DNA of 64,000 bases from JAUXFS01 sp963772635 (GTDB taxonomy: Bacteria; Pseudomonadota; Alphaproteobacteria; Rhodospirillales; Defluviicoccaceae), in assembly GCA_963772635.1 (NCBI GenBank), contig CAVYYK010000016.1, positions 1 through 64,000 of the forward strand, in the 5' to 3' direction. This document shows positions 1-8,647 of this stretch, in pieces (position 1 is the first letter of the stretch; each line of letters opens with the position of its first letter). A program made the translations under genes and the position numbers. The notes beneath the pieces are model-generated. The model did no database searches. It was not told the origin of the DNA and saw only the letters and a list, made by a program, of their open reading frames with translations.

Positions 1-167
1 GGGGAGGGGGAGTCGCGGTAGGGACATTCGGAGCCACACCAACGAGTGCTTGTCGGCACGCCGGGACCGACAAGGCAGGGCAGTCGGGGCGAAGCCGACG
101 CGGAAGCGATGAGCCGGAAGCCAAACGACCTCGTTCCGGTGCCATCGGCCCCGGGCCATTCGGCGTC

Positions 168-184
168 TGTCAAAATTTTTTACA
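168..184. promoter_or_regulatory. Palindromic site, distal copy (candidate activator-binding site)
   Basis: The sequence TGTCAAAATTTTTTACA is a near-perfect 17-bp inverted repeat. It matches the perfect palindrome at 515-531 at 15 of 17 positions. Its centre lies about 446 bases upstream of the start site predicted from the sigma-54 promoter. Two copies upstream of a sigma-54 promoter suggest upstream activating sequences for an enhancer-binding protein. The identity of that protein is unknown, and no such regulator gene is seen in this window. Confidence 0.5.
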
Positions 185-514
185 CTCTTCGCTTGTCCGT
201 CGGGTTGCCGAGTGGGGTTGCGAAGACGCGTCCCCGCTTTCCAATCGAGGCTTTCGCTATATTCCCTTAACCGTTTGATAAAAAATAAAAATCCGTGCAG
301 CATCGCATTCGCATTCGTCGGGCGAGACGAGCATTATGGGAGAGATCACGCTCACGGGGCGATCTTCGTGCGCTTGGCGGGCAACCTGGGGTGTCGGAAT
401 CGGTTACACTTCCGTCGCGGCGCGCCATCAAGCCTAAGCAATTGATTTTCATTAGCAGTTCGGGCCGAAACGCCTTGTCGGCGACCAGGCCGGAGGGAAT
501 TCCGCGCCATGGAC

Positions 515-531
515 TGTAAAAAATTTTTACA
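515..531. promoter_or_regulatory. Palindromic site, proximal copy (candidate sigma-54 activator-binding site)
   Basis: TGTAAAAAATTTTTACA is a perfect 17-bp palindrome around a central A. Its centre is about 99 bases upstream of the start site implied by the sigma-54 promoter at 596-611, a normal distance for an enhancer-binding protein. An operator for a repressor remains possible. Confidence 0.55.
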
Positions 532-595
532 AATCCCGGTACCAAAGGCACCACTCGATTATCTAACCTCTTAAAAACACTACGGTTGCATCGCA

Positions 596-611
596 TGGCA
601 CCTATTTTGCA
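596..611 (+). promoter_or_regulatory. Sigma-54 (RpoN) -24/-12 promoter
   Basis: TGGCACCTATTTTGCA matches the RpoN consensus at both elements: TGGCAC at -24 and TTGCA at -12, with the diagnostic GG and GC exactly 12 bases apart (598 and 610). Transcription would start near 622, leaving a leader of about 27 bases with the ribosome-binding site GGAGG at 638-642. This rules out the upstream in-frame ATGs at 586 and 595 as starts of the first gene. Sigma-54 control is established for some PEP-CTERM/exosortase loci (PrsK-PrsR type), so the match fits the neighbours. Confidence 0.85.
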
Positions 612-648
612 TGATGGTTGTCGCGATCCAAACCAGTGGAGGTGCTCG

Positions 649-879
649 ATGTCGTGTTGTCATTGGAATATCTGCCGCCGCGCGGGACAGTTCGTGGTCT
701 TCGCGATGGCCGTTCTGGTCGCCCTTCCCGCTCTCGCCGGCATACCGGCCGGCATACCGGCAGGAGAGCCGATGGGGTTCGCGGTGGGTGGTTCGCTGCC
801 AGTCGTCGAGGGTGGGGTTCTCGCGCTTGTTGCCGGTGGCGTCGTCGCCGGTGCGTGGCTTGTGCGCCGCAAGCGCTGA
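649..879 (+). CDS. Secreted mini-protein with C-terminal sorting-signal-like tail (putative exosortase substrate)
   Basis: This is a 76-residue protein. The start at 649 is chosen because GGAGG at 638-642 is well spaced and a sigma-54 promoter lies just upstream. Residues 1-30 look like a signal peptide (RR, then a hydrophobic core ending in ALPALA). Next comes a short linker with a GIPAGIPAGEP repeat, encoded by a 12-bp tandem repeat at 739-762. The C-terminus has the tripartite build of PEP-CTERM-type signals: LPVVEGG, about 16 hydrophobic residues, then RRKR. Removal of both ends would leave only about 20-25 residues. The motif is not a standard VPEP. The exosortase two genes downstream is the obvious processing partner. 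The substrate role is inferred from architecture and position. Confidence 0.72.
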   Translation: MSCCHWNICRRAGQFVVFAMAVLVALPALAGIPAGIPAGEPMGFAVGGSLPVVEGGVLALVAGGVVAGAWLVRRKR

Positions 880-992
880 TCCGTTTGCCGAGGAAATTCT
901 GACCGTATCGGTTGGTGTGCCGGGGGCCGTCGGGCTCTCGGCCTCCGCGGCTGTCGGCTTTTGATCGATGCGGACACCAAGGGCCGGCCGAC

Positions 993-1841
993 ATGGCTGA
1001 ACTCATTGCGCTGTTTCCGGCAGTTGCCTTTTACGGGACCGTCGTGGTGCTCGCTATCGCCGAGGTGCTGCGGCCTGGGCGAAACCCGACAAGCGCGCTC
1101 GGACGGCGCTGGCTCACGAACATCGCGCTGTTTGTCACGGAACAGTTGGTGGTGCGGTTCGCGGTACCGGTTTCGGCATTGGCCGTATCGCAGATGGCGG
1201 CGGACCACGGTGTCGGGCTGTTGCGTCTTGTTCCCCTGCCGTATGCCGTCGACGTGGCGCTCGGAGTCCTGCTCCTGGATCTGTGGCAGTACATTGAGCA
1301 CCGCTTGATGCATGCTGTTCCGTTGCTTTGGCGGTTGCATCGCGTCCATCATTCCGACGTCGACGTCGATTTCACCACGGCCGAAAGACATCATCCCGCG
1401 GAGGTCATCGTGGGCGCGGGCGGCTTGATGCTCGCGGTCTATATTCTCGGCGTGCCGCCCCTGGCGATCGTCGTCTATATCGCCGTGGCCGGGGTGGTCG
1501 CCCTTTTGTCTCACGCCAACCTTCGTCTCGCCGAAGGTTTCGACCGGCCGGTCCGCCGGCTGATCGTGACGCCTGCCGTGCATGTCATCCACCATTCCTC
1601 CGAGAGCCTGGAAACCAACAGCAACTTCGGCACGGTGCTGACCACCTGGGACCGGTTGTGCGGAACCTATCGGGCCCCGACGGCGGCCGGTGATCGCACC
1701 CGTGTCCTTGGGCTGGAGTATTTCCGCGACGTGCGCGATGCGCGGCTCGACCAGGTCCTGGTTCAGCCGTTCCTGAAGACTCGGACGCAGCCCCCCACGC
1801 TCGCCGACGCCGGCGCGCGGAAGCACGCGATCACGCCATGA
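993..1841 (+). CDS. Fatty acid hydroxylase / sterol desaturase family membrane protein
   Basis: This 282-residue polytopic membrane protein belongs to the fatty acid hydroxylase superfamily of di-iron lipid-modifying oxygenases. The histidine clusters are visible: EHRLMH (HxxxH) near residue 105, HRVHH (HxxHH) near 118, HH in AERHHPAE, and HVIHH (HxxHH) near 198. Hydrophobic segments lie between them. I start at ATG 993 rather than further upstream because the N-terminal hydrophobic segment follows directly. The gene overlaps the exosortase start by four bases (ATGA), so the two are probably translationally coupled. In this setting it may modify a lipid or anchor used with the sorted peptide. 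The substrate is unknown. Confidence 0.85.
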   Translation: MAELIALFPAVAFYGTVVVLAIAEVLRPGRNPTSALGRRWLTNIALFVTEQLVVRFAVPVSALAVSQMAADHGVGLLRLVPLPYAVDVALGVLLLDLWQYIEHRLMHAVPLLWRLHRVHHSDVDVDFTTAERHHPAEVIVGAGGLMLAVYILGVPPLAIVVYIAVAGVVALLSHANLRLAEGFDRPVRRLIVTPAVHVIHHSSESLETNSNFGTVLTTWDRLCGTYRAPTAAGDRTRVLGLEYFRDVRDARLDQVLVQPFLKTRTQPPTLADAGARKHAITP

Positions 1842-3370
1842 GCACACCCGCGGGCGGCGACGAGACCATCTTCCCGAGGGCAGGGATGGAGATCGTGTCG
1901 GCGCGCGGCGGCGGTTGGCGATGGGCGCTGGCGGCGATGGCGGCCGGCATCACCATTCTCCTGATAGGCTATGGCGAGACAGTCGACACGGTCGTGCGGG
2001 CGTGGTCGAATTCGGACACCTACCGGTTCGCATGGCTGGTGCCGCCAAGCCTGTTTTATCTCTTTTGGCTCAACCGGCGCCGGCTTGCCGCGCTGCCGCC
2101 GAGGCCGACGCCGATCGGCATCGTCGCGGCGATGATCGCGGCCGTATTCTGGATCGTCGCCGATGCGACCAACGTGAACGAAGGCCGGCAGGTCGCCCTT
2201 CTTGCGGCGATAGGCGCGATCGTGCTGGCGGCGGTGGGATGGAACGTGACCCGGCGGTTGCTGCCGTTTCTGGCGATGCTGGTGTTCCTCGTTCCGACCG
2301 GAACCTTCCTGCTCGATCCCTTGAAATTCATTGCCGTCGCTATCGTCGAAGGGTTTGCCGCGATCACAAGGCTGCCCGTCGAGACCCAGGGCTTCACCGT
2401 TTACGTCGGGACGCATCGCTACGTCGTGATTGACGCCTGCGCCGGTCTGCCGTTCCTCTGGATCGGGTTGTTTCTTGGTTTGTGCTTCGGTCTCCTGCTC
2501 TATCGCGTCCCGTGGAAGATCACGGCATTGACCCTCACCGGCGGCGCCCTCGGCATCCTGCTGAATGGGGTGCGGATCATCGCGGTTTTGGTGACCGACC
2601 ACATCATCGGCACGCAGATGGAGCTCTCCGGTCACCTCCCCTTCCAGTGGGCGACGCTGGGCCTGACGGTTTGTCTGATGTTGGCGCTCGTGGCGAAGCT
2701 CCGGATGGACGCGCCGGAGCCACCGACCAACGCCGAAACCGAATGCGGCGTTACCGACCGTCTGTTGCGGCGCATTGTCGCATGGCCACTGCTCGCCGCG
2801 GCGATGGCGGTATCGGGGCCGTACCTCACGCCGAGTGCGGCGATTGCCCCGGACGCCGCAAGCGTCACTCCGCTCGCTCCCGAGAACTTGGCCGGCTGGA
2901 CGCGGGGCACCGCCGAACCCGGTTGGTCGCCCGTGGCCAGGGACGAGGTGTCCCGGGTAACGGCGACGTATGACCGTGGCGGAAACACGATGACGGTCTT
3001 CGTTGCCGAGGCCACGTCACCGCGGAGTAAAGTGTCGGGCGGCGCCGTCGACCTGGTCGGCGACCCGGCCTGGATGACCGCATCCACGCGCATCGTCGAG
3101 GCCTGCGCCGCCGACCGGTGTCTTCGCGTTCGTCACCTTGAACTCTTTCTGAAGAAGAGCAAGAGCGTACGGCACGTTTACGCAACCTACGCCGTTGGCG
3201 AGCGACTGACGCTCTCGGTGGGAATGCTGAGGTTGCTGCGCGCATGGGCCTTGGTGCGCGGTGACCCGTCGCCCGCGCGCCTTCTTGCAGTCGCCACCGA
3301 CTCGCCGGAGGGGCTGTCCCCGCCGGACATCGCGAGAGTGCTTTACGGCCTCCTTGACGACGGCGCCTGA
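1838..3370 (+). CDS. Exosortase fused to an EpsI-type domain
   Basis: A 510-residue protein. Residues about 20-290 form a polytopic exosortase/archaeosortase domain with the catalytic signature in order: Cys in DACAGLPF, Arg in NGVRI, and His in SGHLPFQW. Residues about 325-510 lie after a final hydrophobic segment and resemble EpsI (Trp-rich start LAGWTRG, DLVGDPAWM), which is usually a separate gene or a C-terminal fusion in exosortase systems. Exosortases are intramembrane transpeptidase-like enzymes that process C-terminal sorting signals. Here the only visible partner is the 76-residue protein at 649-879. The gene overlaps the upstream hydroxylase by four bases. Which exosortase subtype it is cannot be settled by eye. 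Confidence 0.9.
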   Translation: MSTPAGGDETIFPRAGMEIVSARGGGWRWALAAMAAGITILLIGYGETVDTVVRAWSNSDTYRFAWLVPPSLFYLFWLNRRRLAALPPRPTPIGIVAAMIAAVFWIVADATNVNEGRQVALLAAIGAIVLAAVGWNVTRRLLPFLAMLVFLVPTGTFLLDPLKFIAVAIVEGFAAITRLPVETQGFTVYVGTHRYVVIDACAGLPFLWIGLFLGLCFGLLLYRVPWKITALTLTGGALGILLNGVRIIAVLVTDHIIGTQMELSGHLPFQWATLGLTVCLMLALVAKLRMDAPEPPTNAETECGVTDRLLRRIVAWPLLAAAMAVSGPYLTPSAAIAPDAASVTPLAPENLAGWTRGTAEPGWSPVARDEVSRVTATYDRGGNTMTVFVAEATSPRSKVSGGAVDLVGDPAWMTASTRIVEACAADRCLRVRHLELFLKKSKSVRHVYATYAVGERLTLSVGMLRLLRAWALVRGDPSPARLLAVATDSPEGLSPPDIARVLYGLLDDGA

Positions 3371-3391
3371 CCGGCACAAGGGGGCGGGCTC

Positions 3392-3769
3392 TTAATGGAT
3401 GCGTTGGTGGGTGAACCGATCACGGCCGGCCCAGAATGGGCAGTGCGGACAGGTCGGCCCCTGGTAGTCGACGCCCTCCTCGTGTGGACAGCCGATGATG
3501 CCGTCGGTCATCACCACCGACTTGACCCCGTGCCGCTCGAACAAAGCCATTACCTGTTCACCGATCGTCGCCGACCCGCGGACATCCTCCGTTTCCGAAA
3601 ACCACCGTTCGAGAGCGGATGGCTCCTGGCCCTCTCCGGGAACGACGGCCGCCGTAACCTTGCTGGCGAAGCGATTGTCGGGACCATAGAACGCGACGGT
3701 ACCGACCGGATATCCCCTGAATCCGCGCTTGGACTTCTTCTGGATCCGTTTCGGAAACTTCGATTTCAT
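3392..3769 (-). CDS. Conserved hypothetical protein with CPHC motif
   Basis: A 125-residue protein of unknown function. Start ATG 3769 has a good GGAGG eight bases upstream; the frame stays open upstream, but that part has no family look. The N-terminus is very basic (KSKFPKRIQKKSKRGFRG). The middle contains YPVGTVAFYGPD and VPGE. The end has GCPHEEG and a CPHCPFW motif that could bind a metal. I recall similar small proteins in diverse bacteria, but no function. It converges on the exosortase gene with 21 bases between the stops and appears to be a single-gene unit. Confidence 0.7.
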   Translation of the reverse strand: MKSKFPKRIQKKSKRGFRGYPVGTVAFYGPDNRFASKVTAAVVPGEGQEPSALERWFSETEDVRGSATIGEQVMALFERHGVKSVVMTDGIIGCPHEEGVDYQGPTCPHCPFWAGRDRFTHQRIH

Positions 3770-3978
3770 TGGCGACCTCCGCGTGCAATCTCGATCCGAT
3801 GGGCGCTCGTCGGACGAGATTAGCTGACGGTTCGGCGGAGCGAAACAGGTCTCGCCCGACGACGCACGTCCCCCATGCGGCGCTGGAAATTTTGGCAACG
3901 CGTTGCTTGTTCTAGCGAACCTCGGTTCTCCAAAAGGTCCCCTCGGTTCCCTTTGGCTCAAAACGTCCCAGAACTACG

Positions 3979-4039
3979 AGAGATAACGTACATGTCCCCG
4001 GAACTCCGCAGAGATAACGTACATGTTTCCGGAACTCCG
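3979..4039. repeat. Two tandem copies of a ~30-bp direct repeat
   Basis: Two adjacent copies of a unit of about 30 bases run at 3979-4010 and 4011-4039. Both contain GATAACGTACATGT followed by CCGGAACTCCG, differing at two central bases. A further degenerate half-copy precedes them. Iterated terminal repeats like these are typical of the ends of some insertion sequences, for example IS21-type, and degraded mobile DNA lies nearby. The 15-mer GTCCCCGGAACTCCG at 3994-4008 recurs in inverse orientation at 8452-8466. The 434-base gap from 3770 to 4203 otherwise holds no gene that I can support. Confidence 0.6.
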
Positions 4040-4203
4040 TTTGCCGGCTTTCCGTTGCGCTTTGCCGTTCTGGCACCTGTACTCTTTCTTTTTACCGTCA
4101 AAAGGCGAATATTAGGGCAAAGACGACAAATGGTGTTATTTGCTGCTCATGACGTTAGTTATTGATCTCGATTTAAGCAAGCTCGAATACAATTGCATCG
4201 ACG

Positions 4204-4980
4204 TCATCGTCGAGAAAACGGCGAGTGACTGAGCGCTGCGGAAATCGGTGCCGGTACACCATAAAGCGTAACGATGCCGGCGACGTCGCCTTCGGTCAGC
4301 GCGCGGAGATTGTCCTGATAGGCGAAGGCCATCAACTCGCCGCGCGGCCCCGGATGATCGAGGCCAATAGCATGACCAAGCTCGTGCGCGAGCACGCGAC
4401 GCAATTCGTAAGTCGTGGTCTTGCCGCTCCCATTGCCCCCTGCACGCCATGTGACCATGGGATTGAGGCAGATCGTCGCCTGGCGCAGCTTGGCGAACCT
4501 GCTGCCGGGCACTGGTTCATGCTGGATATTGGCGTAGGCGATGCCGCGTGGGACGGCCTGCGCGCCGATCACGATGTCCGCGGTCGCAGCCGATGCGGCG
4601 GGTACAAAGGTAATGTCGGCTGCGGCGTGCCACATTGAAAGTGCGCTTTTCAGTCGCTCGCTGAACGTCGTCATGTCGATCCCCGCACGGCCGAGCATAC
4701 CGTCCAGCTCTGTCATCACCTTGCAGTTTATCGCGCCCGGATCACGGCGGTCGCCCTTCAGGAGGGCGTAGCTTACCGTCGCCCCGCTATTGAAGTGCGG
4801 CGCCCCCCACTTGATGAAGGCACCGTCCAGCTTGAGCAGACGGAAGCCGGAGACCGATGTCTCCTGTGCTGCCGATGTCCCCTGTGCTGCGGCGCAGAGC
4901 ATTAGCGCCACGGCCGCGACTAACTTTGGCACCCGGCGGCACGACGCAGAGTGCCATGCTGGCTTCACACTTCGTGGCAT
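4204..4980 (-). CDS. Secreted matrixin-like zinc metalloprotease
   Basis: A 258-residue protein starting at ATG 4980, which places a typical signal peptide (hydrophobic core LVAAVALMLCAAA) at residues 18-35. The mature part resembles family M10 matrixins/astacin-like enzymes (metzincins): the long zinc motif HELGHAIGLDHPG (HExxHxxGxxH) sits near residue 205. It is followed by a LMAFAY segment in the place of the metzincin Met-turn and by LTEGDVAGIVTLYG, a common matrixin ending. Substrate and destination (periplasm or outside) are unknown. Neither flanking gene gives a functional clue, and a degraded transposase lies behind its start. Confidence 0.8.
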   Translation of the reverse strand: MPRSVKPAWHSASCRRVPKLVAAVALMLCAAAQGTSAAQETSVSGFRLLKLDGAFIKWGAPHFNSGATVSYALLKGDRRDPGAINCKVMTELDGMLGRAGIDMTTFSERLKSALSMWHAAADITFVPAASAATADIVIGAQAVPRGIAYANIQHEPVPGSRFAKLRQATICLNPMVTWRAGGNGSGKTTTYELRRVLAHELGHAIGLDHPGPRGELMAFAYQDNLRALTEGDVAGIVTLYGVPAPISAALSHSPFSRR

Positions 4981-5233
4981 ACCTGTCCCCGGCGACACGA
5001 GTTCCGATTCGGCGCGGCGTATTTCGGACACATTCGGACAATGGGCTCGAACAGTGAATAATTCGTTGAAACGGACGTTCCACCCACGGGTTTGAGTGGT
5101 TTCCGAGGTTGGCGATGTCAACGGGGACAACCCATATAACCCGCATTTCCCAGGTGACCGATCCGTGCGATGCCATTTGTGGCCGATTTTGATACAGGAG
5201 TTAGTTGATTAGGCATGGCGGAGGGCGGACCGG

Positions 5234-6590
5234 ATGCGGGACCTGGAGGGTGAATCGGATCGCGACCCACTTCGGCCTTGTTTCGACCGTCGGCTGAAGC
5301 TGGAGTTCCACGGGTCGCGGGTCACCTCCGACGCCGGGTTGCTCGCCTATCGCGAACTCGATGATACTCTCGGCCTGACCGCATCGGCCGGCGACGTGCT
5401 CGCCGACACCGAACCGGCAAGAATGGCTGGCACGGCATCGTCGGTCTGTTGCGCCAGTCGGTTTATGGGCGCCTCGCCGGATACGAGGACGTGAACGACG
5501 CCGACCGGCTCGGGCGCGATCCGGCCATGCGCTGGATCGTCGGCGGCAAGGCTGTCGAGCGCGGCGGCGCATCGACCAGCCAGATGGGCCGCTTCGAGAC
5601 CGAGGTGCTGGCCGACCGACGACAACCTCGCCGCCCTTGCCGAGCTGTCGGGCGTCTGGATCGACCGGGTTCACGACCGCAAGCCGCCGAAGACGATCGT
5701 GCTCGACATGGACAGTTCGCGTCAGCCCGACCCACGGCGAGCAGGAAGGCACGGCCTACAACGGCCATTTCGGCTGCACCTGCTATCACCCGCTGTTCTG
5801 TTCAACCAGTTCGGCGACCTGGAGCGTTGCGCCCTGCGTCCCGGCAACGTCGCACAGTGCCGACGGCTGGCGCGACGTGCTGGAGCCGGTCGTCGAGCGC
5901 TACAAGGAACGGCGAGCTCCGGCGCTACTTTCGCGGCGACGCCGCCTTCGCCTCGCCGGAGATCTACGACTACCTCGAAGCCGAGGGCGTTCTGCTACGC
6001 CATCCGGCTGCCGGCCAACAAGGTGCTCCAGGAGAGCATCGCCCATCTGCTCACGTCGCCCGGTCGGCCGCCCGCCCAACCATGTCCGCCGCGTACCATG
6101 CCAGCTTCAGCTATCAGGCCGGATCTGGGACAAGCCACGCCGCGTCGTCGCCAAGGTCGAATGGCATCCCGGCGAACTGTATCCCCGCGTCGGCTTCATC
6201 GTCACCAACCTGAGCCGCCCGGCCGAGCGGGTCGTCGCCTTCTACAATCAGCGCGGCACGGCCGAGCAGTGGATCAAGGAAGGCAAGAACGCCATCAAGT
6301 GGACGCGGCTGTCGTGCCGCAAGTTCCGCAACAACGAGGTCCGGCTGCAGCTTCATGCGCTGGCCTACAACCTCGCCAACTTCATGCGGACCCTGGCGTT
6401 GCCCAAGGAGGTGGAGCACTGGTCGCTGACCACGCTCCGGGAGAAGCTGGTCAAGATCGGGGCCAAGGTCGTCGCTCATGGCCGCTACGTCACGTTCCAG
6501 ATGGCGGAGGTCGCCGTGCCCCGGGATCTGTTCCAGAGCATCCTGCGGCTGATCGACAGGCTGCGACGACCATCCCCGGCGACGGGCTGA
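5234..6590 (+). pseudogene. IS1380-family transposase, multiply frameshifted
   Basis: Pieces of one DDE transposase can be read in successive frames: LEFHGSRVTSDAGLLAYREL (from about 5300), GRLAGYEDVNDADRL (5467-), DRVHDRKPPKTIVLDMDSS (about 5664-), THGEQEGTAYNGHFGCTCYH (5731-), ALLSRRRRLRLAGDL (5920-), then an intact end from 6130 to 6590 including NQRGTAEQWIKEGKNAIKW. This order is the IS1380 transposase. At least five frame changes in 1.36 kb make it inactive as read. That density exceeds the rest of the window, so true decay is likely. I could not define the terminal inverted repeats. Confidence 0.88.
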
Positions 6591-6789
6591 ACGGAGGAAA
6601 GGATGAGATGACGGAGGGAGACGTTGTCTGGACTGGACGAGATCGGGCCACATTGGGCTGCCAGGGGCGCTCAGGTGGCCGAAAGCTCTGACCAGCGGGT
6701 GGAAATGCCGCACATGGTTCCAAGTTGGAGCGCTGTTCGGCTACCATCGGAGCCGAGTTTTGGAATCATCTGGGGAATGTCGGGTTCGA

Positions 6790-7518
6790 ATGTCTCGGGT
6801 CGAGACCCCTCTGGCGAAAAAGCTCAACAACTTCGTCGACCTGTCGCCGGACGAGTTGGCATGCCTTGCCGACCTGCAATCCCGCCGCCGCACCGTCGCG
6901 GCGCTGACGGAAATCGTCTACGAAGGGCAAACAAATCATCGCGCATGGATCCTGCAGGAGGGGTGGGCCAACTGCTACAAACTGGTACCCAGCGGCAACC
7001 GTCAGATCATCGGCTTTCCGCTGCCGGGCGATTTCATGGGACTGCGCAGCATTCTGTTGCGGACGTCCGATCATTCCTTCGAGAGCTTGACCGATGCCGT
7101 CATCAGCGAGGTTTCGCAGCAGAGGTTGATCGACATCTTCCATGAGTTGCCGCGGCTCGCCGCCGCCATTCTATGGGCGACGTCACGCGACGAGGCAATG
7201 GTGGTCGAGCACCTGGTGAACATCGGCCGCCGCAGCGCCATCGAACGGCTGGCCCATCTTTTCCTCGAGCTGGGACAACGGCTGGAAATGATCGGTTCGC
7301 TCTCACCCACCGGATTCGCGTGCCCGCTCAACCAGTACGTCCTGGCCGATGCTCTCGGCCTCAGCGCCATTCACGTCAATCGCGTCCTTCGCCAGCTGCG
7401 TGAGCGCGGTCTGATCACGGTCAAGGCCCATCAGGTGATCATTCACGATCTGGAAGGCCTCAGGGAACTGGCGGGCTACGACAGCGGCTACCTCAATCAC
7501 GGCCGACCTGAGAAATGA
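6790..7518 (+). CDS. Crp/Fnr family transcriptional regulator
   Basis: A 242-residue regulator. The N-terminal cyclic-nucleotide-binding-like beta barrel covers residues about 25-115 (GFPLPGDFMGLRS). The dimerisation helix is around 120-150. The C-terminal HTH_Crp domain includes VLADALGLSAIHVNRVLRQLRERGL at about 180-205. There is no cysteine cluster of the Fnr [4Fe-4S] type. I start at ATG 6790; an in-frame ATG ten codons upstream is also possible. It lies alone between the transposase remnant and the PRC-barrel gene. Its targets cannot be told from here. Confidence 0.88.
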   Translation: MSRVETPLAKKLNNFVDLSPDELACLADLQSRRRTVAALTEIVYEGQTNHRAWILQEGWANCYKLVPSGNRQIIGFPLPGDFMGLRSILLRTSDHSFESLTDAVISEVSQQRLIDIFHELPRLAAAILWATSRDEAMVVEHLVNIGRRSAIERLAHLFLELGQRLEMIGSLSPTGFACPLNQYVLADALGLSAIHVNRVLRQLRERGLITVKAHQVIIHDLEGLRELAGYDSGYLNHGRPEK

Positions 7519-7756
7519 CGCCAGAAGACGATTCTCCCAGGCGCGACCCGGGTATCACGATCCCGAGACACTAACCTGGATTAGTGCGCACTTCTTTCCA
7601 ACTGCGTAGGGTGGATATAATCCATACAGTCTATGCAATAACCTGACGTTGGCGTCGGGCAAGAACGACAATATGGCTAACTAGCGAATGGCGGCGATAC
7701 TTTATGCATACCGCATGAAATCCGCTATTGCGCCCAGCAGAACAAAGGATAAGACG

Positions 7757-8249
7757 ATGAAAAAACGCACATTATTCGGCGCGATACTAAGTACTGCGAT
7801 GATCACTGTGACCGGCGTCGCGCTGGCGGCCGGGCCTAAGCCGTCCGTTGATCCGGATGCCAGTGGCTCCGGGAATGGCAAGATGATGAAACAGGTGGCC
7901 CCGGCGATACCGCACGCTGAGCCCGACGCCGCGATGCCTAACACGTCCAACGCGCCGAGCGCGATGCCGCCCGGCGTGTCGCGCGAAGCAGAATTCACTG
8001 CCAGCCGTGCCGCCGGAATCGGTGGTCGGAAAGACCGTCATCAACACCGACGGCGACAAAATCGGCGAAGTCTCCAAAATTATCGACGACCAGGTCGTCG
8101 TCTCGGTCGGCGGATTTCTCGGTATTGGCTCGCATGACGTCGCGCTGAACTGGAAAGAGCTCAAGACCACCGGCAGCGGTGACGACATGAAGCTGGAAAC
8201 AGCGCTTACCAAGGATGAACTCAAGAACATGCCGGAGTACAAAGAATAA
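7757..8249 (+). pseudogene. Exported PRC-barrel domain protein, split by one frameshift
   Basis: The first part (7757 to about 8005) starts at an ATG preceded by AAAGGA and encodes a signal peptide (MKKRTLFGAILSTAM, cleavage near ALAAG) and a Pro/Ala/Met-rich linker. The second part (about 8007-8249, one frame over) encodes PPESVVGKTVINTDGDKIGE and VVSVGGFLGIGSHDVAL, a PRC-barrel. The two join naturally around 8000-8010 near GTGCCGCCGG, so one indel separates them. Exported PRC-barrel proteins of this layout are common in Alphaproteobacteria. A sequencing error is as likely as a real mutation. Confidence 0.75.
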
Positions 8250-8647
8250 CGTTCTGGCAATCTTCCGAGCTGTACGATGTCCGGCCTTCACCGGTGGACC
8301 GACTGGTGGAGGCCGCGGCCACTGACGTTCCGGCCTGACATGGGCTCGGGCTTTCGCCACCTGATCGAAGGATGCGGCCCGGTCGCGCGCCGCGTCGCAT
8401 TTAGAACTTCCCGAGCGGGGAGAATTGACCAATGGTCCTATCGGCCACCCGGAGTTCCGGGGACGCTTTAATTATTTTTCGAATTTTGGCTCGGAAAATT
8501 CTCCACTGACTTTCCATTGGCTCTGAACTTCCCTGAATCCGCCCCTCCTTTGTCGCCCGAGTTGATTGGCATCTTAGATTGGCATCTTAGATCCTTGGCC
8601 GCGGACCATCAACTCAACGAGTGCGCTCGATTTCTCACGCCCTTAGA
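8250..8647. other. Gene-free stretch with short repeats
   Basis: About 400 bases without a supportable gene. It holds CGGAGTTCCGGGGAC at 8452-8466, the inverse complement of part of the tandem repeat at 3979-4039, followed by an AT-rich run. It also holds a 13-bp tandem duplication (GATTGGCATCTTA) at 8564-8589. Both look like debris of mobile elements. Confidence 0.5.
8564..8589. repeat. 13-bp tandem duplication
   Basis: GATTGGCATCTTA occurs twice head to tail and is followed by a further GAT. There is no coding sequence here. It may be a slippage product or a scar of a mobile element. Confidence 0.7.

Larger units (their letters stand above)
1..595. other. Intergenic leader region upstream of the exosortase island
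   Basis: No supportable gene is seen in this 595-base stretch. The short open frames here lack ribosome-binding sites and family resemblance. It is more AT-rich in patches than its surroundings and holds two copies of a 17-bp palindrome, annotated separately. It ends in a sigma-54 promoter. I read it as the control region of the exosortase island. The first 130 bases contain GC-rich potential stems, but I could not fit them to a riboswitch class. Confidence 0.6.

Noticed and set aside
1..130. Possible riboswitch in the GC-rich start of the window
   Set aside because: I tried cobalamin and cyclic-di-GMP patterns; the conserved core bases are not there.
46..596. Short open frames before the exosortase island
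   Set aside because: No ribosome-binding sites or similarity, and they overlap the palindromes and the promoter region.
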